NCBI RefSeq assembly: GCF_003937945.1
Contig: NZ_RSEC01000036.1
Location: forward strand, 992,001-1,056,000
Length of the DNA: 64,000 bases
Source of the DNA: Amycolatopsis eburnea
Lineage (GTDB): Bacteria > Actinomycetota > Actinomycetes > Mycobacteriales > Pseudonocardiaceae
Reading direction: 5' to 3'
Position numbers and translations under genes: made by a program. A model generated the notes under the pieces. It made no database searches and had not been told where the DNA came from. It saw only the letters and a program-made list of their open reading frames with translations. How positions within the stretch are numbered: the first letter of the stretch is position 1; each line of letters starts with the position of its first letter. Shown here piece by piece: positions 24,640 through 33,547 of this stretch.

Positions 24640-26967
24640 GTGAACCACGACCGGCAGCCCGAACCCCGACGTCGTCGCGCCCGGCGGCCCGTGCCGCGTG
24701 CCGGGCTGCTGGGCAGCGAGCCCGAGCTGATCACCCACCACGCGCACAACGGGACCGAGCCGGACGACCCGCCCACCGTGCCGATCATCCGGCCGCGCCC
24801 GGGTCGGCCGCCGCGCCGGCCGCGCCCGCTCACCGCGCAGGACCTGCGGCGACGGCGGTGGAAGCGGGTCCGGCGGATCGCCTACGTGGCGGCCGGGCTG
24901 TTCTTCTTCGTCCCCGGGATCGCGTTCGCGATCACCTACTTCGCCGTCGACGTCCCTTCGCCGGAGACGATCGCGCAGGCGCAGGGCCAGGCCGTCACCT
25001 ACCTGTTCAGCGACGGCACCGAAATGGGCAAGGACGTCCCCACCGGCGGCAACCGGCAGATCCTCGCGCCGAACCAGATCCCGGACGTCGTCAAGAAGGC
25101 CGTGATCGCCACCGAGGACGCGTCGTTCGAGACGAACTCCGGCTTCGACGTCGGCGGCATCCTGCGCGCGGCCTACAACCAGGTCACCGGTGGTTCCGGC
25201 GGCGGCTCGACGATTTCGCAGCAGTACATCAAGAACGCGTCCGGCGACGACGACCCGACGTTGACGCGCAAGTGGGTCGAGCTCGCGAAGTCGTTCAAGA
25301 TGAACCAGACCTACGAGAAGGCGGACATCATAACCGCCTACCTCAACATCATCTACTTCGGCCGCGGCGCGTACGGGATCCAGGCCGCCGCGCAGGCGTA
25401 CTTCGGCAAGGACGCCGGCCAGCTCGACTACTCGCAGGCCGCGCTGCTCGCCGGGCTGATCCAGCAGCCGGGCCGCTCGGAGAACACGGCCGTCGCGACG
25501 AGCCGGTGGACCACGGCGCTGGACCGGATGCTCAAGAACGGCTACCTGACGCCGGCCCAGCGCGCCGCCGCGAAGTTCCCGACGCCGATCCCGCTGCGCG
25601 AGAGCAAGCAGGCCGGCGCGCTCAACCCGTTCCTCAAGAAGCAGGTCAAGGCCGAGCTGGCGGCGCAGGGGATCGACGAGAAGCAGTACTACTCGGGCGG
25701 TTTCCAGGTCTTCACCACGATCGACCCGCAGGCGCAGCAGTCCGCCGAGCAGGCCGTGGCCGAAGGGATGGCGGACCAGACCGACGACCGGATCCTGAAC
25801 GCGCTGGTGGCCGTCGACCCGAAGACCGGCGGCGTGCTCGCGTACTACGGCGGCGACGCGATCGTGAAGGGCCCGAACGGCGAAGACCTCGCCGGGCGCG
25901 ACTGGGCCGACGAGGCGCACAACCCCGGGTCGTCGATGAAGCCGTTCGACCTGGCGGCGTTCCTCAAGCTCGGCCGCGGCCTCGACGCGCGGTTCGACGG
26001 CACGTCCCCGCGCACGTTCCCCGGCGTCGACCTGCCGATCCGCAACGCCGGCGACAGCAGCAGCTGCTCGACGGAGTGCACCGTCTCCGAGGCGATGCAG
26101 CGGTCCACGAACACGGTGTTCTACGACATGGTCCTCAACGTCACGAAGCCGTCCGGCGTGGCGGAAGCCGCGCGCGAAGCGGGTATCCGGACGAAGGACA
26201 ACGGCGGCCGCAGCGAGCTGTTCACCGGCGACAACAACATCTCCATCGGCGGAGGCGGCACGCAGGTCACGCCGGCCGACATGGCCTCGGCGTACGCGAC
26301 CTTCGCCGCGGGCGGCGTCCAGCGCGACCGGCACTTCGTGCAGAAGGTGACGAACGCGAACGGCGAAACCGCGTACGAGGCGAAGCTCCGTTCGGTCGAC
26401 GCGTTCGCCGACAACGACACGCAGAAGAGCGCGCAGATCGCCGGGAACGTCACGGCCGCGCTCGCGCCGGTGATCCCGTTCTCCCGGCTGAGCTGCCCGA
26501 ACGGCCACGAGTGCGCGGGCAAGACGGGGACCCAGCAGCACACGCCGCAGAACGACGAACCCGCGTCGGCGGCGAACGCGAACTCCCAGACGTGGATGGT
26601 CGGCTACACGCCTTCGGTGTCGGCCGCGGTCTGGGTGGGCAGCGACGGCGACAAGGCCCTGCGCGGCCCGGGTGGCGCCCCGCTGTTCGGCTCGACGCTC
26701 GCCGGGCCGATCTGGGACCGGTTCATGCAGCTCTACCTGACCGGTCGGCCGGGGGAGCGCTTCGACCGCGTCGCGGCGATCAGCTCGCCGCAGGACCGGG
26801 TGCAGGTCCAGCAGCCACCGCCGCAGCAACAGCAGCGGGACCAGCGGGATTCGGTCCGGTTCGGCGACGGCAACCGGCAGCAGGACGACCAGCTCGACCG
26901 GATCCGTGAATTCCAGCAGCGGCTGCAGGAGCTGCAGGACCAGCAGCGCGGCCGGAGGAGGCCGTGA
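24640..26967 (+). CDS. Class A penicillin-binding protein 3 of 3
   Basis: A 775-residue paralogue with the shortest cytoplasmic N-terminus (1-79), still carrying ELITHHAHNGT. Helix at about 80-102; GT51 Glu159 in EDASFETNSG and GGSTISQQ; transpeptidase Ser431 in SSMK (431-434), STN (489-491) and KTG (628-630). The C-terminus is unlike the other two: rich in Gln, Asp and Arg and ending in a likely short coiled coil (about 745-770). GTG 24640 follows GTGGAGGAC; a 16-codon upstream extension is unlikely as it would overlap the hairpin. All active-site residues are intact, so the copy is not a pseudogene. Confidence 0.92.
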   Translation: MNHDRQPEPRRRRARRPVPRAGLLGSEPELITHHAHNGTEPDDPPTVPIIRPRPGRPPRRPRPLTAQDLRRRRWKRVRRIAYVAAGLFFFVPGIAFAITYFAVDVPSPETIAQAQGQAVTYLFSDGTEMGKDVPTGGNRQILAPNQIPDVVKKAVIATEDASFETNSGFDVGGILRAAYNQVTGGSGGGSTISQQYIKNASGDDDPTLTRKWVELAKSFKMNQTYEKADIITAYLNIIYFGRGAYGIQAAAQAYFGKDAGQLDYSQAALLAGLIQQPGRSENTAVATSRWTTALDRMLKNGYLTPAQRAAAKFPTPIPLRESKQAGALNPFLKKQVKAELAAQGIDEKQYYSGGFQVFTTIDPQAQQSAEQAVAEGMADQTDDRILNALVAVDPKTGGVLAYYGGDAIVKGPNGEDLAGRDWADEAHNPGSSMKPFDLAAFLKLGRGLDARFDGTSPRTFPGVDLPIRNAGDSSSCSTECTVSEAMQRSTNTVFYDMVLNVTKPSGVAEAAREAGIRTKDNGGRSELFTGDNNISIGGGGTQVTPADMASAYATFAAGGVQRDRHFVQKVTNANGETAYEAKLRSVDAFADNDTQKSAQIAGNVTAALAPVIPFSRLSCPNGHECAGKTGTQQHTPQNDEPASAANANSQTWMVGYTPSVSAAVWVGSDGDKALRGPGGAPLFGSTLAGPIWDRFMQLYLTGRPGERFDRVAAISSPQDRVQVQQPPPQQQQRDQRDSVRFGDGNRQQDDQLDRIREFQQRLQELQDQQRGRRRP

Positions 26968-26999
26968 CCTCGGAGCTGGGGGTCACCGAGGTCACGGCC
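26960..26999. terminator. Bidirectional terminator overlapping the third PBP stop
   Basis: A perfect 14-bp inverted repeat (GGCCGTGACCTCGG at 26960-26973, complement at 26986-26999). The PBP stop codon is inside the left arm, and the convergent oxidoreductase gene ends 3 bp beyond the right arm. Confidence 0.85.
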
Positions 27000-27001
27000 G
27001 G

Positions 27002-28045
27002 TCAGAGGGCGATCGTCACGCCTTCGACGCCGGAGCGGCGCGCGGCTTCGATCACGCGCAGGGCCGCGACCGACGACTCGGGGTCGACCGGGAACTCGCC
27101 TTCACCGCGCAGCGCGTCGCGCACCTGCGCGTAGAACTGCTCGTAGCGGCCGGTTTCGGTGGGGACGGTCTTGACGTCGTTGCCGACGCCGATCTTGCCC
27201 GCGTCCGAGGCCGGCTCGACGCCCCACGCGTCGTCGCCCGGGCGCATGCCCGCCTTGATCTGCGGTTCCTGCACGTCGAGGCCGTACTTGGTGAAGGTCG
27301 CCTGGTCGCCGAGCACCCGGAACCGCGGGTTCTGCGTGCCGGCGAGCGCGGACGCCCACAGGTGCGAACGGACGCCGTTGGCGTGCTTCAACGCGACGAA
27401 GACGTCGTCGTCGACCTGGACACCGGCGCGGCGGCGGTCGGTCTCCGCGTAGACCTGCGCGACCGGGCCGAACAGCTGCAGCGCCTGGTCGACGATGTGC
27501 GCGCCGAGGTCGTAGAGCAGGCCGCCGGCCTCGGCCGGGTCGCCGAACTCGCGCCAGTTGTCCTTGGGCTTGGGCACCCAGCGGTCGTAGCGGGACTCGA
27601 AGCGGAAGACCTCGCCGAGCTTCCCGGACTCGAGGACCTTCCGGACGGTCAGGAAGTCGGAGTCGAGCCGCCGGTTCTGGAACACGGTCAGGCCGACGCC
27701 CGCCGCCTTCGCCGCGGCCACGACCCGCTCGGCCTCGGCCGCGGTCGGCGCGAACGGCTTGTCGACGACCACCGGCAGGCCGGCATCGATCGCCCGCAGC
27801 GCGAGCGGCACGTGCGTGCGGTTCGGCGTGCTGACCACGACGAGGTCCAGCTCGTCGGCGTGCTCGAAGAACGCATCGGCGTCCGGCACGACCTCCGCGC
27901 CGGGGTGGTCGGTGCGCGCCTGGGCGGCGTTGGACGAGGTCGTGATCACCGCGGGGGTGAGCCCGGGTGTCGCCGCCACCAGCGGGGCGTGGAAGACGCG
28001 GCCGCCGATGCCGTACCCGAGAACACCCACGCGCAAGTCACTCAT
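27002..28045 (-). CDS. Gfo/Idh/MocA-family oxidoreductase
   Basis: A 347-residue NAD(P)-dependent sugar or inositol-type dehydrogenase. The Rossmann motif is GVLGYGIGGRVFH (residues 7-19), the conserved VVSTPNRTH and DKPFAPTAAEAE (substrate Lys in the EKP-like position) follow, then a C-terminal alpha/beta domain with DLGAHIVDQA carrying the catalytic His. ATG 28045 (MSDLRVGVLG) is chosen; the longer open frame upstream overlaps the divergent regulator and has no matching fold. It is divergent from a ROK regulator, which suggests sugar-responsive expression. Substrate unknown. Confidence 0.9.
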   Translation of the reverse strand: MSDLRVGVLGYGIGGRVFHAPLVAATPGLTPAVITTSSNAAQARTDHPGAEVVPDADAFFEHADELDLVVVSTPNRTHVPLALRAIDAGLPVVVDKPFAPTAAEAERVVAAAKAAGVGLTVFQNRRLDSDFLTVRKVLESGKLGEVFRFESRYDRWVPKPKDNWREFGDPAEAGGLLYDLGAHIVDQALQLFGPVAQVYAETDRRRAGVQVDDDVFVALKHANGVRSHLWASALAGTQNPRFRVLGDQATFTKYGLDVQEPQIKAGMRPGDDAWGVEPASDAGKIGVGNDVKTVPTETGRYEQFYAQVRDALRGEGEFPVDPESSVAALRVIEAARRSGVEGVTIAL

Positions 28046-28057
28046 GCCGCCATTAAA

Positions 28058-28068
28058 CAACACTGTTG
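28058..28068. promoter_or_regulatory. Candidate ROK operator in the divergent gap
   Basis: CAACACTGTTG is a perfect palindrome around a central C, in an AT-rich stretch of the 55-bp gap between the oxidoreductase and ROK genes. Its position allows control of both promoters. Confidence 0.45.
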
Positions 28069-28100
28069 CGTAATTGGCCAGACGTGCGAAGATCCTGACC

Positions 28101-29159
28101 ATGGCGGACACCGGCGTCAACCTGCGCAGCGTGCGGGAGCACAACCGCGCCCTGCTGCTCACGCACATCCTGCGCGCCGGCGGCCTCAGCCGCGTCGAAC
28201 TCGCCGAACGCACCGGGCTGACCCAGCAGGCCGTCTCCAAGATCGTGCCCGAACTCCTCGACGCCGGCTTGCTGGACGAACAGCGCCAGCCGTCCGCCGG
28301 CGTCGGCAAGCCGCGGACGTTGCTGACCATCCGCCCCGGCGCCAGGCACGCGCTCGGCGCGCGCCTCGACCGCGACGAGTTCCGCGTGCTGCGCACCAAC
28401 CTCATCGGCGAGGTCGAGGAGACCGCGGGTGGGCCGCTTCCGCCCGGGTTCACGCCCGAGCAGGCGGTCGAGGCCATCGGGGCGGCCGCGCTCGAGCTCG
28501 CCGACGGCTTCGACGTGCTCGGCCTCGGCCTGGGCGCGGTCGGCCCGCTCGACCACCTCGCCGGCCTGGTCCGCGACGCGACGAACATGCCCGGCTGGCA
28601 CGACGTCCCCCTGCGCGACCTGCTGGAGAAGCGCACCGGGCTGCCGGTGACGCTCGACAAGAACACCAACGCCGCCGCGTTCGCCCGGCTGTGGCCGCAC
28701 GGCGAGCCGACGGCGACCGCGGTGGTGCTCGTCGGCACCGGCATCGGCGTCGGCCTGCTGATCGACGGGCGGCTCTACCGCGGCCCGCGGACCAACGCGG
28801 GTGAGTTCGGGCACACCACGATCGCCTACGACGGGCCCCGCTGCGCCTGCGGGCGGCGCGGCTGCGTCGAGATCATGGCCAAGGGCGCGCCGGACACCCG
28901 GGCCGCTGCCGGCTTCCTCGGCATCGGGCTCGCCGACCTGGTCCAGGTGCTCGACCTGGAGCGGATCGTGCTGGCCGGGCGGGCCGTGCGGGACGAACCG
29001 GACGTGCACCGCGACGCCGTTTCGGCCCGGCTCGAGGAACTGCTGCCGCTGCCGCACTGGCAGCGGATCGAGGTCGTCGAAGACACCTCCGGCGAGGAGC
29101 TCGTCACCCGCGGCGCCGCCGCCGAGGTCCTGGCCTCGTACTACGCGAATCCGGCATGA
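28101..29159 (+). CDS. ROK-family transcriptional regulator
   Basis: A 352-residue sugar-responsive regulator (NagC/XylR type). The N-terminal winged helix reads LSRVELAERTGLTQQAVSKI. The ROK sugar-kinase fold follows, with VGTGIGVGLLIDG and AGEFGHTTI. The zinc motif CACGRRGCVE is intact (Cys-x-Cys-x4-Cys pattern). ATG 28101 is chosen as the HTH starts soon after. The ATPase Asp of true kinases is not obvious, as expected for a repressor. It probably controls the divergent oxidoreductase. Confidence 0.9.
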   Translation: MADTGVNLRSVREHNRALLLTHILRAGGLSRVELAERTGLTQQAVSKIVPELLDAGLLDEQRQPSAGVGKPRTLLTIRPGARHALGARLDRDEFRVLRTNLIGEVEETAGGPLPPGFTPEQAVEAIGAAALELADGFDVLGLGLGAVGPLDHLAGLVRDATNMPGWHDVPLRDLLEKRTGLPVTLDKNTNAAAFARLWPHGEPTATAVVLVGTGIGVGLLIDGRLYRGPRTNAGEFGHTTIAYDGPRCACGRRGCVEIMAKGAPDTRAAAGFLGIGLADLVQVLDLERIVLAGRAVRDEPDVHRDAVSARLEELLPLPHWQRIEVVEDTSGEELVTRGAAAEVLASYYANPA

Positions 29160-29194
29160 TCACCGGCTTCACCGCCGCACCCGGCGATCACCGA

Positions 29195-29200
29195 TACGAT
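29195..29200 (+). promoter_or_regulatory. Candidate -10 element; leaderless GT87 transcript
   Basis: TACGAT ends 7 bp before GTG 29208 and there is no ribosome-binding site, a leaderless arrangement. Confidence 0.5.
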
Positions 29201-29207
29201 CCGCCTC

Positions 29208-30758
29208 GTGCCAGAGGAGACCACGCGCGAGCCGGACCCCGGCCCCGTGACGCTGACCCGGGCGGACCGGGTCGTCCCGAGCTGGAACGAGCCACTCGCG
29301 GCGGCGGTCACCAGACCCGTCGGCGGCCCGCTCGGTGAGCACGCGGCGATCGGCAGGCACTGGTTCTGGTCACCCCAGCGCGTCGGGCTGCTGCTCGCCA
29401 CGCTCGCGCTGATGCTCTGCTGGTTCGGCAAGGGCTCCTGCATCCAGCAGTACCAGGACTCCAGCGGCGCCACCCAGCTCGACTGGCGCGCGGGCCGCCC
29501 GTTCGTCGCGATGTGCTACTCCGACATCGTGCCGCTCTACAGCTCCGAGCGGCTCGACCGGCCGGGCACCTTCCCGTACTACACGTCGTGGAAGGAGAAC
29601 TCCCAGACGGCGGAGAACGGCACCCGGTACATGGAGTACCCGGTGTTCACCGGCCTCTTCCAGTGGGCGAACGCCAAGCTCGCGGCGGGCTGGTACCACG
29701 TCGCCGAAGCCGGCTGGCTGCCCGGCGGCCTGCCGGTGGCCATCTACTTCGACATCACGGCGTTCTTCCTGGCGCTCGCCTGGCTCGTCACCGTCTGGGC
29801 CACCGGGCGGACCGTGAAACGCCGGCCGTGGGACATGGTGCTGGTGGCGATCTCGCCGCTGGTGCTGGTGCACGCGTTCACCAACTTCGACGCGATCGCG
29901 ACCGCGTTCACCGCGACCGGCCTGCTGGCCTGGGCGCGCAAGCGGCCGCTGCTCGCCGGGCTCCTGCTCGGCCTGGGCGCGACGGCGAAGCTCTACCCGC
30001 TGTTCCTGCTCGGCGTGCTGTTCTTCCTGTGCCTGCGCGCCGGGAAGCTGACGCCGTTCTGGAAGACCGCGGCCGCCACCGTCGTGACGTGGCTGGCGGT
30101 GAACGCGCCGTTCATCCTCACCGCCACCCGCGGCTGGTGGGAGTTCTTCCGGATGAACACCCTGCGGCCGATGGACCCGGACTCGCTGTACAACGTCCTG
30201 TCGTACACGACGGGCTGGGCCGGCTTCGACGGCGTGCTGCAGAAGAACCAGACGCCGACGTACCTGAACCTGACGGTGGCCGTGCTGTTCCTCGCCTGCT
30301 GCGCGGGGATCGCGTACCTCGCGCTCGCCGCGCCGCGACGGCCGCGTGTCGGCCAGCTGGCGTTCCTGGTCGTGGCCGCGTTCCTGCTGACGAACAAGGT
30401 GTGGAGCCCGCAGTACTCGCTGTGGCTGGTGCCGCTGGCGGTGCTGGCGATCCCGCGCTGGCGGCTGCTGCTCGGCTGGATGCTCATCGACGCGCTGGTC
30501 TGGGTGCCGCGGATGTTCTACTACCTCGGCGTCGACCACAAGGGCCTGCCCGAAGGCTGGTTCCTCGGCACGGTCGTGGTGCGCGACCTGGCCGTGGTGG
30601 CGTTGTGCGTGCTGGTGGTGCGGGAGATCTACCGCCCGTCGACCGACCTGGTCCGGCTCGACGGCGACGACGACCCGGCCGGCGGCTTCCTCGACGGCGC
30701 CCGCGACGTGATCATCCCGAACGCCACGAGGCGCCGCCGGAAGGCCGTGGCCGTCTAA
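29208..30758 (+). CDS. GT87-family (DUF2029) membrane glycosyltransferase, Rv0051-like
   Basis: A 516-residue polytopic protein with about 10-12 helices, an N-terminal cytoplasmic region of about 60 residues and a hydrophilic tail. Features match GT-C-fold, polyprenyl-phosphomannose-dependent mannosyltransferases: an acidic pair in the first external loop region (YSDIVPLYSSERL), FTNFDAIATAF, and LGLGATAKLYPLFLLG. The conserved position between the ponA1-like gene and rpsF matches Rv0051 of Mycobacterium tuberculosis. It probably adds mannose or a related sugar to an envelope glycolipid; the acceptor is unknown. The stop overlaps the convergent endonuclease gene by 4 bp. Confidence 0.85.
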   Translation: MPEETTREPDPGPVTLTRADRVVPSWNEPLAAAVTRPVGGPLGEHAAIGRHWFWSPQRVGLLLATLALMLCWFGKGSCIQQYQDSSGATQLDWRAGRPFVAMCYSDIVPLYSSERLDRPGTFPYYTSWKENSQTAENGTRYMEYPVFTGLFQWANAKLAAGWYHVAEAGWLPGGLPVAIYFDITAFFLALAWLVTVWATGRTVKRRPWDMVLVAISPLVLVHAFTNFDAIATAFTATGLLAWARKRPLLAGLLLGLGATAKLYPLFLLGVLFFLCLRAGKLTPFWKTAAATVVTWLAVNAPFILTATRGWWEFFRMNTLRPMDPDSLYNVLSYTTGWAGFDGVLQKNQTPTYLNLTVAVLFLACCAGIAYLALAAPRRPRVGQLAFLVVAAFLLTNKVWSPQYSLWLVPLAVLAIPRWRLLLGWMLIDALVWVPRMFYYLGVDHKGLPEGWFLGTVVVRDLAVVALCVLVVREIYRPSTDLVRLDGDDDPAGGFLDGARDVIIPNATRRRRKAVAV

Positions 30759-31537
30759 CCGAGCTTTTCCCGCAGGTAGGCGATGTCGGTGGCCTGGCCT
30801 TCGGCCGGGGTCTCGACGACGACCGGGGCACCCGCCGCGCGGGCCACCTCGACCAGCACCTCGGGGTCGATCGTGCCTTCGCCCTCGACGACGTTGGCGT
30901 GCCGGTCGCGGGTGGAGCCGAACTCGTCGCGCGAGTTGTTGAGGTGCACCAGGTCGATCCGGCCGGTGATGGCCTTGACCTTTTCGACGGCGGTTTCGAG
31001 GTCCCAGCCCGCGGCGAACGCGTGGCAGGTGTCCAGGCAGAAGCCGGCGCCGAACTCGCCGACCTTGTCCCAGAGCCGGGCGATGACGTCGAGGTCGCGG
31101 GTCATCGCGTTCTCGCCGCCCGCCGTGTTCTCGATGAGGATCGGGACCTTGAAGCCGCCCTTCTCCTGCTCGCGCTCGAAGAGCTTGCGCCAGTTGTCGA
31201 GGCCGGTCTCGGCGTCGTCGTTCGCGCCGACGTGCCCGCCGTGCACGATCAGGCCCTTCGCGCCAATCGCTGCCGCACCGTCCGCGTGCTGCGTGACGTT
31301 CTTACGGGATGGGATCCGGATCCGGTTGTTCAGCGAAGCCACGTTGATGAGGTAAGGAGAGTGGATGAACACCTCGACGGGGTCGGCCGCGATGGCCTCG
31401 CCGTGGGGGTGCGGCTTCGGGGCCTTCCAGCCCTGCGGATCCGAGAGGAAGAACTGGACGACGTCGGCTTTGCGCTCGGCGACCGCGGTCAACGGGTCGT
31501 CGTCACGGACATGGGCGCCAATCAGCATGCCGAGCAC
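30755..31537 (-). CDS. nfo: Deoxyribonuclease IV (AP endonuclease, Nfo family)
   Basis: A 260-residue TIM-barrel enzyme that cuts DNA 5' of abasic sites during base excision repair. Family motifs with zinc ligands are visible: IGAHV near the N-terminus, VHGGH, LIENTAGG (Glu ligand), CLDTCHAFAAG (Asp and His ligands), VHLNNS and GEGTID (Glu). The shorter N-terminus is typical of actinobacterial Nfo. GTG 31537 is used because GGAG lies at a good distance; ATG 31528 is the alternative and would remove three residues. Confidence 0.92.
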   Translation of the reverse strand: MLGMLIGAHVRDDDPLTAVAERKADVVQFFLSDPQGWKAPKPHPHGEAIAADPVEVFIHSPYLINVASLNNRIRIPSRKNVTQHADGAAAIGAKGLIVHGGHVGANDDAETGLDNWRKLFEREQEKGGFKVPILIENTAGGENAMTRDLDVIARLWDKVGEFGAGFCLDTCHAFAAGWDLETAVEKVKAITGRIDLVHLNNSRDEFGSTRDRHANVVEGEGTIDPEVLVEVARAAGAPVVVETPAEGQATDIAYLREKLG

Positions 31538-31642
31538 GCTACTCCGGCTTCTCCTTTCCCCTGCGGGACCGGTTGGTGACGCTTGTGGAGTACCGTGAGC
31601 GCGTTCCGTGATCCAGATTGGTCCGACTGCCGGAGGGCATCG

Positions 31643-32425
31643 ATGGGGAAGCAGTTCGCACGGATCACCGCACTGGGGTTCACTTTCGCCGCTTCGGCCG
31701 CCTTGGCACTGCCGGGCACGGCGAGCGCCGATCCGAGCCCGACCCTCGGTGGCGACTGCGCGTCAACGCTGCAGAAGGACGGCGGGTCGACCGGTCTCGT
31801 CCTCGACGCCGGTGCCCCGCTGAACGCCCCGAACCAGCTGAGCGTCGGGCTGGACTCGACCTCGCGGAACACGAACGGCACGGCGCCGCTGCTCACGCTG
31901 CCGGTCGGCGACACCGTCCGCGCGCTCGGCGTCGGCGACGTGCCGGTGGTCGGCGACGCGGCGGCGAAGGGCGTCTGCCCGGCCGCGCAGGGCACGGTCA
32001 ACACGGTCGGGAACATCACCCAGGGCGTCGCGGGCGAGCTGCCCCCGCTGCCGCTCCCGCCGGCCCCGAACCCGCCCCAGCCCGCGCCGCCGTCCCCGGT
32101 GCCGCCGGGGCCGAACCCGCCGCCGGGCGACAGCACCGGCCCGGTGACCACCGGCCCGGGCAACGCGGGCCTGCCGGGCGACGCGATCTCCGGCATCTTC
32201 ACCAACGCCGCGCTGCTGCCGGGCACCCTGGTGCAGGCACCGGTGGTCGCCCAGGTCATCCCGGGCCAGCAGGTTCCGACCGTCGACGCCCAGAAGTCCG
32301 GCACCGCGGAGGCCCTGCCGGGCGTCACCCCGCCGGCGAAACTGCCGATGCTGCTGGCGGTGCTGGCGCTCGCGATCGTGGCCGCGGCCCTCGTCCGGGC
32401 CTGGATCCGCCGCAAGCCGGCCTGA
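31643..32425 (+). CDS. Exported protein with C-terminal membrane anchor, copy 1 of 3
   Basis: A 260-residue protein. Signal peptide at about 1-30 (cleavage near TASAD), a mature domain with two Cys, a Pro-rich linker (about 145-180), and a C-terminal helix (LLAVLALAIVAAALVRAW) followed by RRKPA. The segment AEALP just before the anchor recurs in copy 2. ATG 31643 follows GGAGGG. The two following genes encode proteins of the same layout. I do not recognise the family; it is probably displayed on the outer face of the membrane. Confidence 0.82.
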   Translation: MGKQFARITALGFTFAASAALALPGTASADPSPTLGGDCASTLQKDGGSTGLVLDAGAPLNAPNQLSVGLDSTSRNTNGTAPLLTLPVGDTVRALGVGDVPVVGDAAAKGVCPAAQGTVNTVGNITQGVAGELPPLPLPPAPNPPQPAPPSPVPPGPNPPPGDSTGPVTTGPGNAGLPGDAISGIFTNAALLPGTLVQAPVVAQVIPGQQVPTVDAQKSGTAEALPGVTPPAKLPMLLAVLALAIVAAALVRAWIRRKPA

Positions 32426-32548
32426 TCTTGACGCAGGGTGACGCCCGCTTCCACTCGAATGCCGGACATTTCTGAGCGAGCGGGCGTTACTCGGCTGCCC
32501 TAACGTCGTTGTCCTGGGAAAGAGGCCACGACACCAGGGGCGGCGCGC

Positions 32549-33454
32549 ATGCAGGAGCGGACACGGAGGGCAACGGCGGTCGGTGCGACGGCGTTCGTGC
32601 TCGCGGGTTCGGCCGTCCTCGGCCTGCCCGGCACGGCGTCGGCCGAGACCAAGACGGTGCCCTGCGGCAGCACGGTGACCGCCAAGCCCGGTGACCACAT
32701 CCAAGGCACGCTGCTCGGCATTCCCACCATCGACCTGGGCATCGTCGGCCAGGCGACCACCGTGCTCACGAGCGCCGTCGGCGGCCTGCTCAACACGGTC
32801 TGCAAGGTCACCGTCAACGTGGTGAACACCGTGGTCTCGCCGGTGCCGGTGGTCGGCGCACCGGCCGCGAGCGCGCTCAACCAGACCGCCGACGGGCTCA
32901 ACTCCGCCGGAACGAGCGGCCTCAACTCGATCAACGGTGGCGGCAAGCAGTCGTCCCCGCAGCCCGGCACCGGCGGCAACCAGCAGCAACCGCCGTCCGG
33001 CGGGACCGGCGGCAACCAGCAGGGCGGCACGCAGCAGGGCGGCGGCATCCCGGAAGCCAACAGCCCGCTGCTCCCCGGCTTCTCCGGCGGCGGCGCCAGC
33101 CCGGCGTTCGGCGGCTTCCCGTTCAGCATCGGCACCGGCTACGCCCCGATGCGCGACTACAGCGGCATCCCGTTCGCGACGGCCGGCCTGTTCACGCCGT
33201 CGCCCGCGATCCGGTACGGCAGCCAGATCCCGGGTTACGCCCCGCAGTACGGCCTCACCGGCCCGGACGGCACCGCGGCGGACGGCAGTTCCGGCGTCCA
33301 GACGGCGGGCCGCGCCGAAGCGCTACCGTCCGCATCGGACGGTTTCACGAACGGGTCGAATCTGCCGCTGCTCATTGCGGTACTGGCACTCTCCGGAGTC
33401 AGCGCGGGCCTCGTCCGCACCTGGGTGCTCCGCCGAATGGCCGCTGCGAATTGA
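32549..33454 (+). CDS. Exported protein with C-terminal membrane anchor, copy 2 of 3
   Basis: A 301-residue protein with a signal peptide (about 1-31, cleavage near TASAE), a short mature domain with two Cys, a Gly/Gln/Pro-rich linker (about 130-165), and the motif APMRDYSGIPFATAG (about 197-211) that is shared with copy 3. AEALPS precedes the C-terminal anchor LPLLIAVLALSGVSAGLVRT, which ends in WVLRR plus a few residues. A -10-like TAACGT is at 32501-32506. The family is unknown to me. Confidence 0.82.
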   Translation: MQERTRRATAVGATAFVLAGSAVLGLPGTASAETKTVPCGSTVTAKPGDHIQGTLLGIPTIDLGIVGQATTVLTSAVGGLLNTVCKVTVNVVNTVVSPVPVVGAPAASALNQTADGLNSAGTSGLNSINGGGKQSSPQPGTGGNQQQPPSGGTGGNQQGGTQQGGGIPEANSPLLPGFSGGGASPAFGGFPFSIGTGYAPMRDYSGIPFATAGLFTPSPAIRYGSQIPGYAPQYGLTGPDGTAADGSSGVQTAGRAEALPSASDGFTNGSNLPLLIAVLALSGVSAGLVRTWVLRRMAAAN

Positions 33455-33547
33455 CCCGACTGCCGAGTATCTTTCACGTATCTCCTTCGTTGATCCTGGT
33501 GTTGCCTGGAACGACGCCCCCGTAATTCTTTCTGGAGGACAGTGCTC

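Noticed and set aside
21766..26829. A 1687-codon open frame antisense to the PBP genes
   Set aside because: It runs opposite to three proteins with complete catalytic motifs, has a low-complexity Arg/Asp/Val-rich translation, and reflects the GC-rich third positions of the real genes.
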